From positions 1 to 29,521 of the forward strand of contig JAEYRZ010000137.1 in assembly GCA_023435265.1 (NCBI GenBank): 29,521 nt of DNA, read 5' to 3'. The notes beneath the pieces were generated by a model. The model saw only the letters and a program-made list of their open reading frames with translations. It had not been told where the DNA came from and did no database searches. Shown here one piece after another: positions 15,990-22,353 of the stretch. This DNA comes from Pseudomonadota bacterium. GTDB taxonomy: Bacteria; Desulfobacterota; Desulfobacteria; Desulfobacterales; Desulfosarcinaceae. How positions within the stretch are numbered: position 1 is the stretch's first letter; each line of letters begins with the position of its first letter. The position numbers were made by a program, and so were the translations under genes.

Positions 15990-17318
15990 TTAATCCATCA
16001 AACTCGGAAGATAGAGAATGGTCTGGGGAAAAATCGTGCAAACCAGCAGACCGGCCAGCATTAGAATGATGAACGGCACCATGCCCCGGTAGATCTCCAT
16101 GAGATCGAAGTCCGCCGCCGCGCCGCCCGCACCCTTGAAATAGAAAAAGGCATACCCCAGAGGAGGCGTGAGAAAGGACATCTGCAGATTGATGGCGATC
16201 ATCATCACAAACCACAATTCATTGAATCCCAAATCCCGCGCGATGGGGACGAAGAGCGGCAGGCAGATCATGGTGATGGCGATCCAGTCGATGAACATGC
16301 CCAGCAGCAAAACGATCAGCATCATCAGGGCGAAGGAACCCCACTTGCCGCCCGCTCCCAAAATGGCGGACGATACCAGCTCGTCGCCGCCCAGGCCGAT
16401 GAACACGCCGGTAAAGCAGGTCGCGCCGACCACGATGAACAGCACCATGGCGGTCACCGTACTGGTGGCGACGACCGAGTCCTTGACGATTTTGAAGCTG
16501 AATTTTCTGTAGGCGATCATCATGAGCAAAGAGACGAAGGCGCCCACGCCGGCGGCTTCCGTAGGCGTGGCCACACCGGCGAAGATCATTCCCAGGACCG
16601 ATAGAATCAAAACCGCGGGCGGCACTAAATTTTTCAGGCAGCCGGCGATGATCTGGCGCGTCGATACGGCCTGGCGTTCGGCCAACGAGAGCGCCGGCCC
16701 CCAGGATGGTTTTATGTAACAGACCACCGCGATGTACAGGATATAGAGGAGCGAAAGGATGCCGCCCGGAATGAGCGCCCCCATGAACAGCTGGCCCACC
16801 GGGACTCCCGCGTACGACCCCATGAGCACCAGCATGATGCTGGGCGGGATCAGGATGCCCAATGTGCCGCCCGCGCAAATCGAACCGGCGATCAGCTCTT
16901 TTTTATACCCGTACTGCAAAAGGGGCGGTGTGGCCAGCAGCGCGATCGTCACCACCGAGGCGCCCACCACGCCGGTGCAGGCGGCGAAAATCGTCGCCAC
17001 CACGATGACGGCCATGCCGATCCCGCCGCGCACCGGTCCCAGAAGGTAGCGGGCCGATACGAACAACCCCTCCATAACGCCCGAGCGGTCCAGGAAATTG
17101 GCCATCAGCACGAAGAGCGGAACCGCCACCAGAATATAGCTGTTCATAACCGACATGTAGATCCGGTCGATGAACATGCCGAAGCATTCCGGGCCCCAGC
17201 CGAAGTAGCCGAAGATGACCGCCAACCCTCCCAGCGTGAATGCCAGCGGGTGACCGAGGGCCAGGCCGATCAGTAGGAAGATGAACATCAGCAGCGCGAG
17301 CAGCATGCCTGTGGTCAT
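15990..17318 (-). CDS. dctM: TRAP transporter large permease, DctM family (operon 2)
   Basis: This 442-residue membrane protein with about twelve helices is the transport subunit of operon 2. Family landmarks are GHPLAFTLGGLAVIFG, VAVPLFVLMANFLDRSG, FAACTGVVGASVVTIALLA, CAGGTLGILIPPSIMLVLMG and GVATPTEAAGVGAF. The long acidic and aromatic loops (for example FGWGPECFGMF) place it nearer the mannitol/chloroaromatic-type (FcbT3-like) branch than the DctM of operons 1 and 3. Its ATG overlaps the dctQ stop by four bases (ATGA). The open frame that continues to 17468 is dctQ read in another frame. The glcD-like gene begins 35 bp downstream. Confidence 0.94.
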   Translation of the reverse strand: MTTGMLLALLMFIFLLIGLALGHPLAFTLGGLAVIFGYFGWGPECFGMFIDRIYMSVMNSYILVAVPLFVLMANFLDRSGVMEGLFVSARYLLGPVRGGIGMAVIVVATIFAACTGVVGASVVTIALLATPPLLQYGYKKELIAGSICAGGTLGILIPPSIMLVLMGSYAGVPVGQLFMGALIPGGILSLLYILYIAVVCYIKPSWGPALSLAERQAVSTRQIIAGCLKNLVPPAVLILSVLGMIFAGVATPTEAAGVGAFVSLLMMIAYRKFSFKIVKDSVVATSTVTAMVLFIVVGATCFTGVFIGLGGDELVSSAILGAGGKWGSFALMMLIVLLLGMFIDWIAITMICLPLFVPIARDLGFNELWFVMMIAINLQMSFLTPPLGYAFFYFKGAGGAAADFDLMEIYRGMVPFIILMLAGLLVCTIFPQTILYLPSLMD

Positions 17319-17827
17319 AACTCGGTCCCTCTCAGGAGAAAGTATATTTTTTTGTAGAAGATACAGATGCCCTGCAGAAGCACCATCAGGGCGGTCAGCG
17401 GGATCACGGTCTTGATCGGATAAACCGGCGGGGCGAACACCGTCGAGCTGGTTTCCAGCACTTTCCACGATTCGACGGCGAACGCGACCCCCTCGATCAG
17501 GAGGACGATCATGAACGGGAAAAAGAAAATCAGGTAGAGCAGGATATCCAGGACGGCACGGGTTCGCGGGCTGAAGCGGCTGACCACGATGTCCACTGAA
17601 ATGTGCCGGCCCAGAAGCAGGGTATAGGCGGCCAGGAGCATGAAATGCATACCGAAAAGCTGGGTGCTGGTCTCAAAGGTCCACACCGTCGGATGGTTGA
17701 GCATGCGTCGGGTGACGACCTCGAACACCATGATCAGCATCAATGGAATGATTGCCCAGGAGAGCGCCTTGCCGATTGCGGCGATAGCCCCTTCAAGGGC
17801 CAGGACGCTTTTGCTGAATCGTTGCAT
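17315..17827 (-). CDS. dctQ: TRAP transporter small permease, DctQ family (operon 2)
   Basis: This 170-residue protein has four predicted helices, with a first helix ending VFEVVTRRMLN, a WTFE segment, and GRHISVDIVV in the second loop. These match DctQ proteins of the mannitol/chloroaromatic (FcbT2-like) branch. It pairs with the downstream DctM to form the membrane complex. GGGAAG precedes the ATG at 17827. A 79-nt gap containing a hairpin separates it from the binding-protein gene. The C-terminal helix is followed by IFYKKIYFLL, a basic aromatic tail. Confidence 0.9.
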   Translation of the reverse strand: MQRFSKSVLALEGAIAAIGKALSWAIIPLMLIMVFEVVTRRMLNHPTVWTFETSTQLFGMHFMLLAAYTLLLGRHISVDIVVSRFSPRTRAVLDILLYLIFFFPFMIVLLIEGVAFAVESWKVLETSSTVFAPPVYPIKTVIPLTALMVLLQGICIFYKKIYFLLRGTEL

Positions 17828-17876
17828 CGAATTCTTCCCTATTCCTCATTACAGGTAAATCGGGCGGACAGCGCCG

Positions 17877-17901
17877 AACGGGCGCGCAATGCCCGCCCGT
17901 T
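17877..17901 (-). promoter_or_regulatory. Intra-operon hairpin between dctP and dctQ (operon 2)
   Basis: AACGGGCG (17877-17884) and CGCCCGTT (17894-17901) form a perfect 8-bp stem with a 9-nt loop in which two more pairs are possible. It starts just after the dctP stop (17907) on the minus strand, and no T-tract follows. The position equals that of the hairpins in operons 1 and 3, so the same role, differential expression of dctP over dctQM, is inferred. Confidence 0.6.
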
Positions 17902-17906
17902 CCATT

Positions 17907-18992
17907 CTACTTCAGTTCGGGCAGTTCGACATTGGTCCCGAAGGTGAACGGCGCCTCATAGCTGCGTACCGGTGCAAAATCCTTCATGAACGCGATCTGG
18001 GAGGCGAGTACTTTTTTGAAATCGGGGTTCTTTTCGGCCTCTTCGATCAGGGTCTCATTGATCATGGTGGCCAGCTTCTGCATGGAAGCGTCGTCCAGGC
18101 GGGTAATCTCCGTCCCCTTGGCCAGAAAATCCTGGGTGGCCTTGATGTTGCCGTATTCGTACCAGGCGCTCATGTAGGCGGTGGTCGCACGCGACGCCTG
18201 GTTGACGACTTCCTTCAGATCGTCCGGCAGTTCGTTCCAGGCCTGCTGATTCACGATCACGCCCAGCACGATGGCCGTCTGGTACCAGGCCGGCGCGCAC
18301 CAGTACTTGGTGATGTTTTGAAAGCCCACCGTCCAGTCCACCGCGGCGATGCTGAATTCCGCGCCGTCGACCACCTTGCGCGCCACCGATTCGTAGATCT
18401 CGCTGCTGTCGAGCAGGACAGGCGAGGCCCCGAGCTTTTGCAGGATCTTCTGCCCGAAAAGGCTGCCCATCCGCAAACGCAATCCCTTATAGTCCTCCAG
18501 CGTGCGGATCGGCTTGTGGGTTCGGAAGCCGGCTTCAATGGGCGTAAAATTCTGCAGAATCCACTTGCAGCCGTTTTGCCCGTAAAGATCATCATAAACC
18601 TGCTGCCCGCCGCCATGGTAGATCCACAGCATGTAATCGATCCAGGTCATGCCCATGGGCGTGGTGCCCAGCAGATCGAAGGCGGTGTTCTTGCCGGCCC
18701 AGTAAGGCCCGAAATCGCCGGCGCACTGGACCGTTCCCTTCTTGACGGCATCGATGTTCTGGTAGGCGGGAAGCAATTGACCCGCGGGGTACAGCTTGAT
18801 CGTAAGCCGGCCGTTGCTCAAACGATTCACCGTATCGCAAAAATACTTGTCGCCCTGGTAGAGCGCCAGTCCGACCGGCCACAGCGAGTTGTACTTCCAC
18901 TGGATCGTCTTCTCGGCCCGGCCGTGATCCGCGAAAATGCCGGCAGCCGCCAGCGCCACTGCCAAATACGCTACCATCGATTTCAGCTTCAT
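17907..18992 (-). CDS. dctP: TRAP transporter substrate-binding protein, DctP family, FcbT1-like (operon 2)
   Basis: This 361-residue periplasmic binding protein starts MKLKSMVAYLAVALAAAG, a signal peptide with cleavage near GRAE-KT (about residue 26). Features shared with the mannitol/chloroaromatic-type binding proteins are LYPAGQLLP, the YWAGKN segment, TTPMGMTW and MLWIYHGGGQQ, then DYKGLRLRMGSLFGQKILQKLGA-type Arg residues and EFSIAAVDWTVGFQNITKYW. Members of this branch bind 2-oxo or hydroxy acids and aromatic acids. AAGGGAG upstream of ATG 18992 supports the start; a longer frame to 19145 lacks one. Downstream glcD/glcF suggests a 2-hydroxy acid ligand, by inference. Confidence 0.92.
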   Translation of the reverse strand: MKLKSMVAYLAVALAAAGIFADHGRAEKTIQWKYNSLWPVGLALYQGDKYFCDTVNRLSNGRLTIKLYPAGQLLPAYQNIDAVKKGTVQCAGDFGPYWAGKNTAFDLLGTTPMGMTWIDYMLWIYHGGGQQVYDDLYGQNGCKWILQNFTPIEAGFRTHKPIRTLEDYKGLRLRMGSLFGQKILQKLGASPVLLDSSEIYESVARKVVDGAEFSIAAVDWTVGFQNITKYWCAPAWYQTAIVLGVIVNQQAWNELPDDLKEVVNQASRATTAYMSAWYEYGNIKATQDFLAKGTEITRLDDASMQKLATMINETLIEEAEKNPDFKKVLASQIAFMKDFAPVRSYEAPFTFGTNVELPELK

Positions 18993-19251
18993 ACGCACGC
19001 TCCCTTGTTGTTTGAAGGTCAATCCAATTATGACGCCACGTAAAAGTGCTTCGTCCTGCCGAACAGCGTTTTGAAAGATGGAAGCTGAACGGAAGGTATT
19101 CTGTCTGCCTACAAAAACGCTCCGATCCTTGCTTTCAGTGTTCACCTATCAAAACTTTGGAGCAAAGCGGCGCTTTACGATTCATCCATAAAGCCTGATC
19201 CGGAATTCATTTTTTACGCCCCTCAGTCCGCCGCGCTTTGAATTGTCACAT
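18993..19251. other. Regulatory gap between the gntR stop and dctP (operon 2)
   Basis: No gene is seen in these 259 bp. Two weak operator-like sites resemble the gntR operator: TTGT with ACAA spaced by 7 nt at 19243-19257, overlapping the gntR stop, and an imperfect dyad with TGT-6-ACA near 19098-19115. A short inverted repeat, GCTTTA and TAAAGC, lies near 19174-19196. I see no strong promoter, so the operon promoter is either atypical or the operon is read from the gntR promoter. Confidence 0.35.
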
Positions 19252-19959
19252 CTACAATGTTCTGTTCCCGCCCACCTGAGTTTCCGTTTCCAGAACCGAT
19301 GACATCTCACGGCGCTGAAATTCCAGATGCGCCTGCATCAGCGCCGCGGCTTTTCCGAACTGCCGGGTGTTGATCAGCGAAAGGAGCTCTACATGCTCCC
19401 TCAAGTCCTTTGAGATGATTCCCGGTTGAAAGAAGAAAAGATACTGGTAGCGGGCGATGTTGGATGAAAGACTCCTGTACCAGTGAGCCAGGTACGAATT
19501 GCCCGTCGATTCCACCAGCTGAAGATGGAAACTGGCAAACTCCTTGAAAAGCGCGTACTTCTCTTCATCATCGGCAAACTGCTTGGGCACGGCGATGGCA
19601 TGATGTGCGTCAAGCGTCTTGCGCAGTTCGGGAAATTCATACTGATCGAGCGATTTCAATTGCTGAATGGCGAACACTTCGACCATCAGCCGGATGTCGC
19701 AGATCTGCTTGAAATCGTCGAGAGACAGTTCGGTCACGAACGTGCCGATCCGGGGAATCGTTTTCACCAGACGCTCGTTCTGGAGGATGCGGAACGTCTC
19801 CCGCAACGGCGGGCGGCTGATCCCCAGTTCCATGGCCAGGCGGTTTTCGTTCAGGCGCTCGCCTCCGGCGATTTTCCCGCAGATGATCTGGGCCCTCAAG
19901 TACTGTACCGTGCTCTCGGACACATTCGGATACGTCTTGGGTATGTTCAGGTGTTTCAT
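19252..19959 (-). CDS. GntR-family transcriptional regulator, FadR/FCD subfamily
   Basis: This 235-residue regulator has an N-terminal winged helix (about 12-75) with the typical GERLNENRLAMELGISRPPLRETFRILQNE-type recognition region and a C-terminal FCD domain (about 85-215). The FCD part holds FKEFASFHLQLVESTGN and a late HVELLSLINTRQFGKAAALMQAHLE, including the acidic and His residues that bind a metal and a carboxylate ligand in this family. FCD regulators of lactate, glycolate or oxo-acid genes often respond to the transported acid. Met at 19959 is chosen because a promoter and operator lie directly upstream and the extension to 20058 would run through them. It lies 259 bp upstream of the TRAP-glcDF operon on the same strand and probably controls it. 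Confidence 0.93.
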   Translation of the reverse strand: MKHLNIPKTYPNVSESTVQYLRAQIICGKIAGGERLNENRLAMELGISRPPLRETFRILQNERLVKTIPRIGTFVTELSLDDFKQICDIRLMVEVFAIQQLKSLDQYEFPELRKTLDAHHAIAVPKQFADDEEKYALFKEFASFHLQLVESTGNSYLAHWYRSLSSNIARYQYLFFFQPGIISKDLREHVELLSLINTRQFGKAAALMQAHLEFQRREMSSVLETETQVGGNRTL

Positions 19960-19980
19960 CGTCCGCCCTTTTCGAGCGGC

Positions 19981-19997
19981 TTGTATACTGTAGACAA
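19981..19997. promoter_or_regulatory. Probable GntR/FCD operator
   Basis: TTGTATACTGTAGACAA is a 17-bp palindrome around a central T with one mismatched pair. It matches the TTGTATAC-type half-sites common to FCD regulators. It covers the -10 element of the gntR promoter, 22-38 nt upstream of the start codon, implying negative autoregulation. Binding is inferred, not shown. Confidence 0.6.
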
Positions 19998-20009
19998 ATT
20001 CAATGTCAA
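19982..20009 (-). promoter_or_regulatory. Sigma-70-type promoter of the gntR gene
   Basis: On the minus strand TTGACA (20009-20004) is followed after 16 nt by TATACA (19987-19982). The -35 is a perfect consensus match and the -10 differs at two positions. The expected start point is about 15 nt before the ATG at 19959, giving a very short leader. The FCD-type operator at 19981-19997 covers the -10. Confidence 0.65.
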
Positions 20010-20090
20010 TCTTAAAGGGATTTTTATAAAATGAACAACGTTCATTCGGCACGTGCACGGCCTGCGGTTTGGGTTGATGATCGGCCGCCT

Positions 20091-20134
20091 CGGGGTCGGT
20101 ATCGGTATCGGAATCGGTATCGATCGCGACCCCG
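20091..20134. repeat. GGTATC hexamer tandem repeat within an inverted repeat
   Basis: Four hexamers GGTATC, GGTATC, GGAATC and GGTATC occupy 20098-20121, preceded by a related GGGGTC. CGGGGTCG (20091-20098) and CGACCCCG (20127-20134) can pair around them as an 8-bp stem. It lies between the pssA stop and the gntR promoter, in the 214-bp gap 19960-20173. No T-tract follows in either direction, so a terminator role is uncertain. Confidence 0.6.
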
Positions 20135-20173
20135 ACCCGAAATGATATGTCACGATACTTATGAATATATGTA

Positions 20174-20803
20174 CTAGGGTTTGGGAATCCTGAGCGTGGC
20201 GCTGATCATGGCGCACCCGCTGAGTGCATAAAGAAGCGTCAGCGGGTGCAGCGTTCCGGACCCGAAATGCAGGGCGCCGAACCAGAGTGACGGCCCGGTG
20301 TGGCCCAGTCCGAAGGCAATGCCGAGCAGCGCTACGATCAGGATATTGCCTGGGATCGGCATGCCTTCGAAGTATTTGACTTTACCGGAGGCATCGGCCA
20401 AAGCGGCCGCCGTGACATTGAAGCGGGCCAGCCGGCTGATCCCGCAGACGACGAAAAAGGTCAGCACCAGTACATCCCAGATGCCGCGCATGCCCAGCGT
20501 AAAACCCAGGACGGCCGGCGCGACGCCGAAAGAGACGATGTCGGCGAGGGAATCCAGGTCCGCGCCGATCGAAGAACGGCGCCTTGTGCGGCGGGCCACG
20601 GTTCCGTCCAGGATATCGCAGACGAGCGCGGCCGGAAGAAGTAAAAAGACGGGCCAGAGCAATCGTTTTTCGTCTTCACCGACATAGTCGAGGCACACGA
20701 ACACGGCCAGCGTGCCGCAGCCCGCGTTGAGCAGCGTGAACACGTCCGACAGCGTGTAGGTGCGCAGCATGGAAAAGTGGGGTCTCGCGGGTTTGTCGGG
20801 CAT
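20174..20803 (-). CDS. pssA: CDP-diacylglycerol--serine O-phosphatidyltransferase
   Basis: This 209-residue integral membrane enzyme should transfer a phosphatidyl group from CDP-diacylglycerol to serine, the committed step to phosphatidylserine and phosphatidylethanolamine. The CDP-alcohol phosphotransferase motif is complete: DGTVAR, eight residues, then GADLDSLAD (about residues 66-88). The following SFGVAPA is typical of PssA as opposed to PgsA. About six helices are predicted. A GGAGG site lies 15 nt before the ATG, rather far, so the start could be slightly different; a Met 11 codons later is the alternative. It follows the EEP-family gene with a 33-bp gap on the same strand, and a decarboxylase (psd) is not visible here. 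Confidence 0.9.
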   Translation of the reverse strand: MPDKPARPHFSMLRTYTLSDVFTLLNAGCGTLAVFVCLDYVGEDEKRLLWPVFLLLPAALVCDILDGTVARRTRRRSSIGADLDSLADIVSFGVAPAVLGFTLGMRGIWDVLVLTFFVVCGISRLARFNVTAAALADASGKVKYFEGMPIPGNILIVALLGIAFGLGHTGPSLWFGALHFGSGTLHPLTLLYALSGCAMISATLRIPKP

Positions 20804-20836
20804 GTCCGGGTCGAAGCGCCTCCGTTGCGCCGCCCC

Positions 20837-21883
20837 TCAGGGCTTCTTTTCAAATGCCTTTTCGATCGTATCCTCCGCCTCCGCTTTCTCCTCGGAATCG
20901 GCCGAGCCCGGATGCTGCGCCGCATCCTTTTCAGGAGAAAAGCTCAAGGCGACATAAATTGGAAAGTGATCGGAACCAATATGGGCCAGCCGCCGCATGT
21001 CGATGAGCTTGAAATGGGCGGAATGGAAAACGTGATCCAGCGGGAAACGGATGAAAAAGTAATCGGCATGATAGGTGTTGTACATGCCCCTGCCGACCCT
21101 GGGATCGAGCAGTCCGCTGATTTTCTGGAAAAGATTGGTGGTGCGCGACCAGGCCACATCGTTGAGGTCTCCGAGAATCACCACCGGCCGGTTGGCGCGT
21201 TTTACTGCTTTGGCCGTAATGATCAATTCGGCGTCCCGTTCCGTGCTCTCTTCGTTTTCGGTCGGACCCGGCGGCCGCGGGTGCAGTCCGATGAAGCGGA
21301 ACACGTGACCGCCGGGCAGCCGCACCCCGCTGTGAATCGACGGCACCTGCGGTTCGACGAGAAATTCGACCGATGGCTCGATCAGCGGGACCCTGGAATG
21401 GAGCAGCATGCCGTACGTGTTGTCAAGCGGGTATTTTACCTGGAACGGATAAATGCGATCGAGCGGTTTCAATTGCTCCGCCCACCACGCATCGGCTTCG
21501 GTGGTCAGGATGATGTCGGGGTCTGCTTCGTCCAGCACCCGTAAGTACTGCTCCACCTGCCGGTTGTGCATCAGGACGTTGGCCGTGACCAGCCGCAGGG
21601 TGTAGCCTTGAGCCTTTTCATGGGTTTTCTTCGCCTGCACCCCTGACAATCGGGTATATGGGAAGATGCGATAGGCCTGAAAGCCCACGCAGACCAGCAG
21701 GGCTGCGAACAGGATCGCGCCGGTCCAACTCATCCGCACGCCCCTTGCCAGCTGCAAGCCGATCAGCAGCACGCCGGTCAGCAGAATCTGCAGCCGCGGA
21801 AAATCGAACCACCGGATCCACCAGTCATGCCAGCGGATCAGGGGCAGCAGCGTGGCGGCGATGACGATCAACATCGCCGACAT
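20837..21883 (-). CDS. Membrane-anchored endonuclease/exonuclease/phosphatase (EEP) family protein
   Basis: About three N-terminal helices (first ~100 residues) precede an EEP catalytic domain of ~240 residues. Catalytic motifs are present in order: VTANVLMHN, TTEADAW (metal-binding Glu), GLHPRPPGP, ILGDLND, and the terminal GSDHFPI. The family cleaves phosphodiesters in nucleic acids, lipids or inositol phosphates; similar membrane-tethered bacterial members are of unknown substrate. A charged Glu/Lys tail ends the protein. The open frame extends to 22006, but that extension is translated from a degenerate copy of the ~140-bp palindromic repeat, so the start is placed at 21883. The Met at 21874 has a better-placed GAGG and is equally possible. 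It precedes pssA and may act in envelope or lipid metabolism, which is inference only. Confidence 0.85.
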   Translation of the reverse strand: MSAMLIVIAATLLPLIRWHDWWIRWFDFPRLQILLTGVLLIGLQLARGVRMSWTGAILFAALLVCVGFQAYRIFPYTRLSGVQAKKTHEKAQGYTLRLVTANVLMHNRQVEQYLRVLDEADPDIILTTEADAWWAEQLKPLDRIYPFQVKYPLDNTYGMLLHSRVPLIEPSVEFLVEPQVPSIHSGVRLPGGHVFRFIGLHPRPPGPTENEESTERDAELIITAKAVKRANRPVVILGDLNDVAWSRTTNLFQKISGLLDPRVGRGMYNTYHADYFFIRFPLDHVFHSAHFKLIDMRRLAHIGSDHFPIYVALSFSPEKDAAQHPGSADSEEKAEAEDTIEKAFEKKP

Positions 21884-21956
21884 CCTCGCAATTTCGCTCA
21901 GTCGCAGAATGATCGCGCATCCTCCTGATAAGAAAGGGTTGACGAATCGGTTGCTT

Positions 21957-22096
21957 TGACTGGTGAATAACTTCGCCTCGAGCCGTGATGCGGTGTTGCG
22001 CGGCATTCAAAAGTGCGCCCGACCCGCGTGTACGCGCAGGGGGCCGAAAGCGCGCGCCGTGCCTGACGCCCCGATGACCATTTTCGATAGCCGGGT
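21957..22096 (-). repeat. Degenerate copy A of the ~140-bp palindromic repeat
   Basis: The plus strand here reads as a diverged reverse complement of the copy at 25229-25368. Shared blocks include AACTTCGCCTCGAGCCGTGATGC at one side (21969-21991) and GCCTGACG at the other, with scattered changes and small gaps. It lies just upstream of the EEP gene and is responsible for the open-frame extension of that gene. Boundaries are approximate. Confidence 0.7.
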
Positions 22097-22275
22097 CCTT
22101 CCATATTCTTATTTAGCGCATGCCCGGAGAACGGGGTATGGGGGTGGCAGCGTATATAAGGTCCGCAAAAACCTGATCTTCATCCATCCTGATTTTAAAA
22201 TACGGTCTTCGGGGAAGGATCGGGTGTCAAGCGCATCCTTTTTAGGCTCATCTTCTCCGCAGCCGCGATAAGCAT

Positions 22276-22305
22276 TTGACGCCAGGCGCGCCTTTGCCCC
22301 ATACT
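22276..22305 (+). promoter_or_regulatory. Candidate promoter of the CoA-transferase/GNAT gene
   Basis: TTGACG (22276-22281) and CATACT (22300-22305) are separated by 18 nt. The expected transcript start is about 40 nt before the ATG at 22354. The -35 is near consensus and the -10 matches four of six positions. Confidence 0.45.
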
Positions 22306-22353
22306 GGACGGCAGATGCAAACCCTCGCCGACCGACCGGGAGGGAGGTGCCCC

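Larger units (their letters stand above)
21884..22353. other. 470-bp divergent region between the EEP gene and the CoA-transferase/GNAT gene
   Basis: The region holds repeat copy A, an AGGAGG box at about 21920 (minus strand) too far from the EEP start, an ATTTTAAAAT palindrome at 22192-22201 and a candidate promoter for the CoA-transferase gene at 22276-22305. I see no gene in it. Confidence 0.6.
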
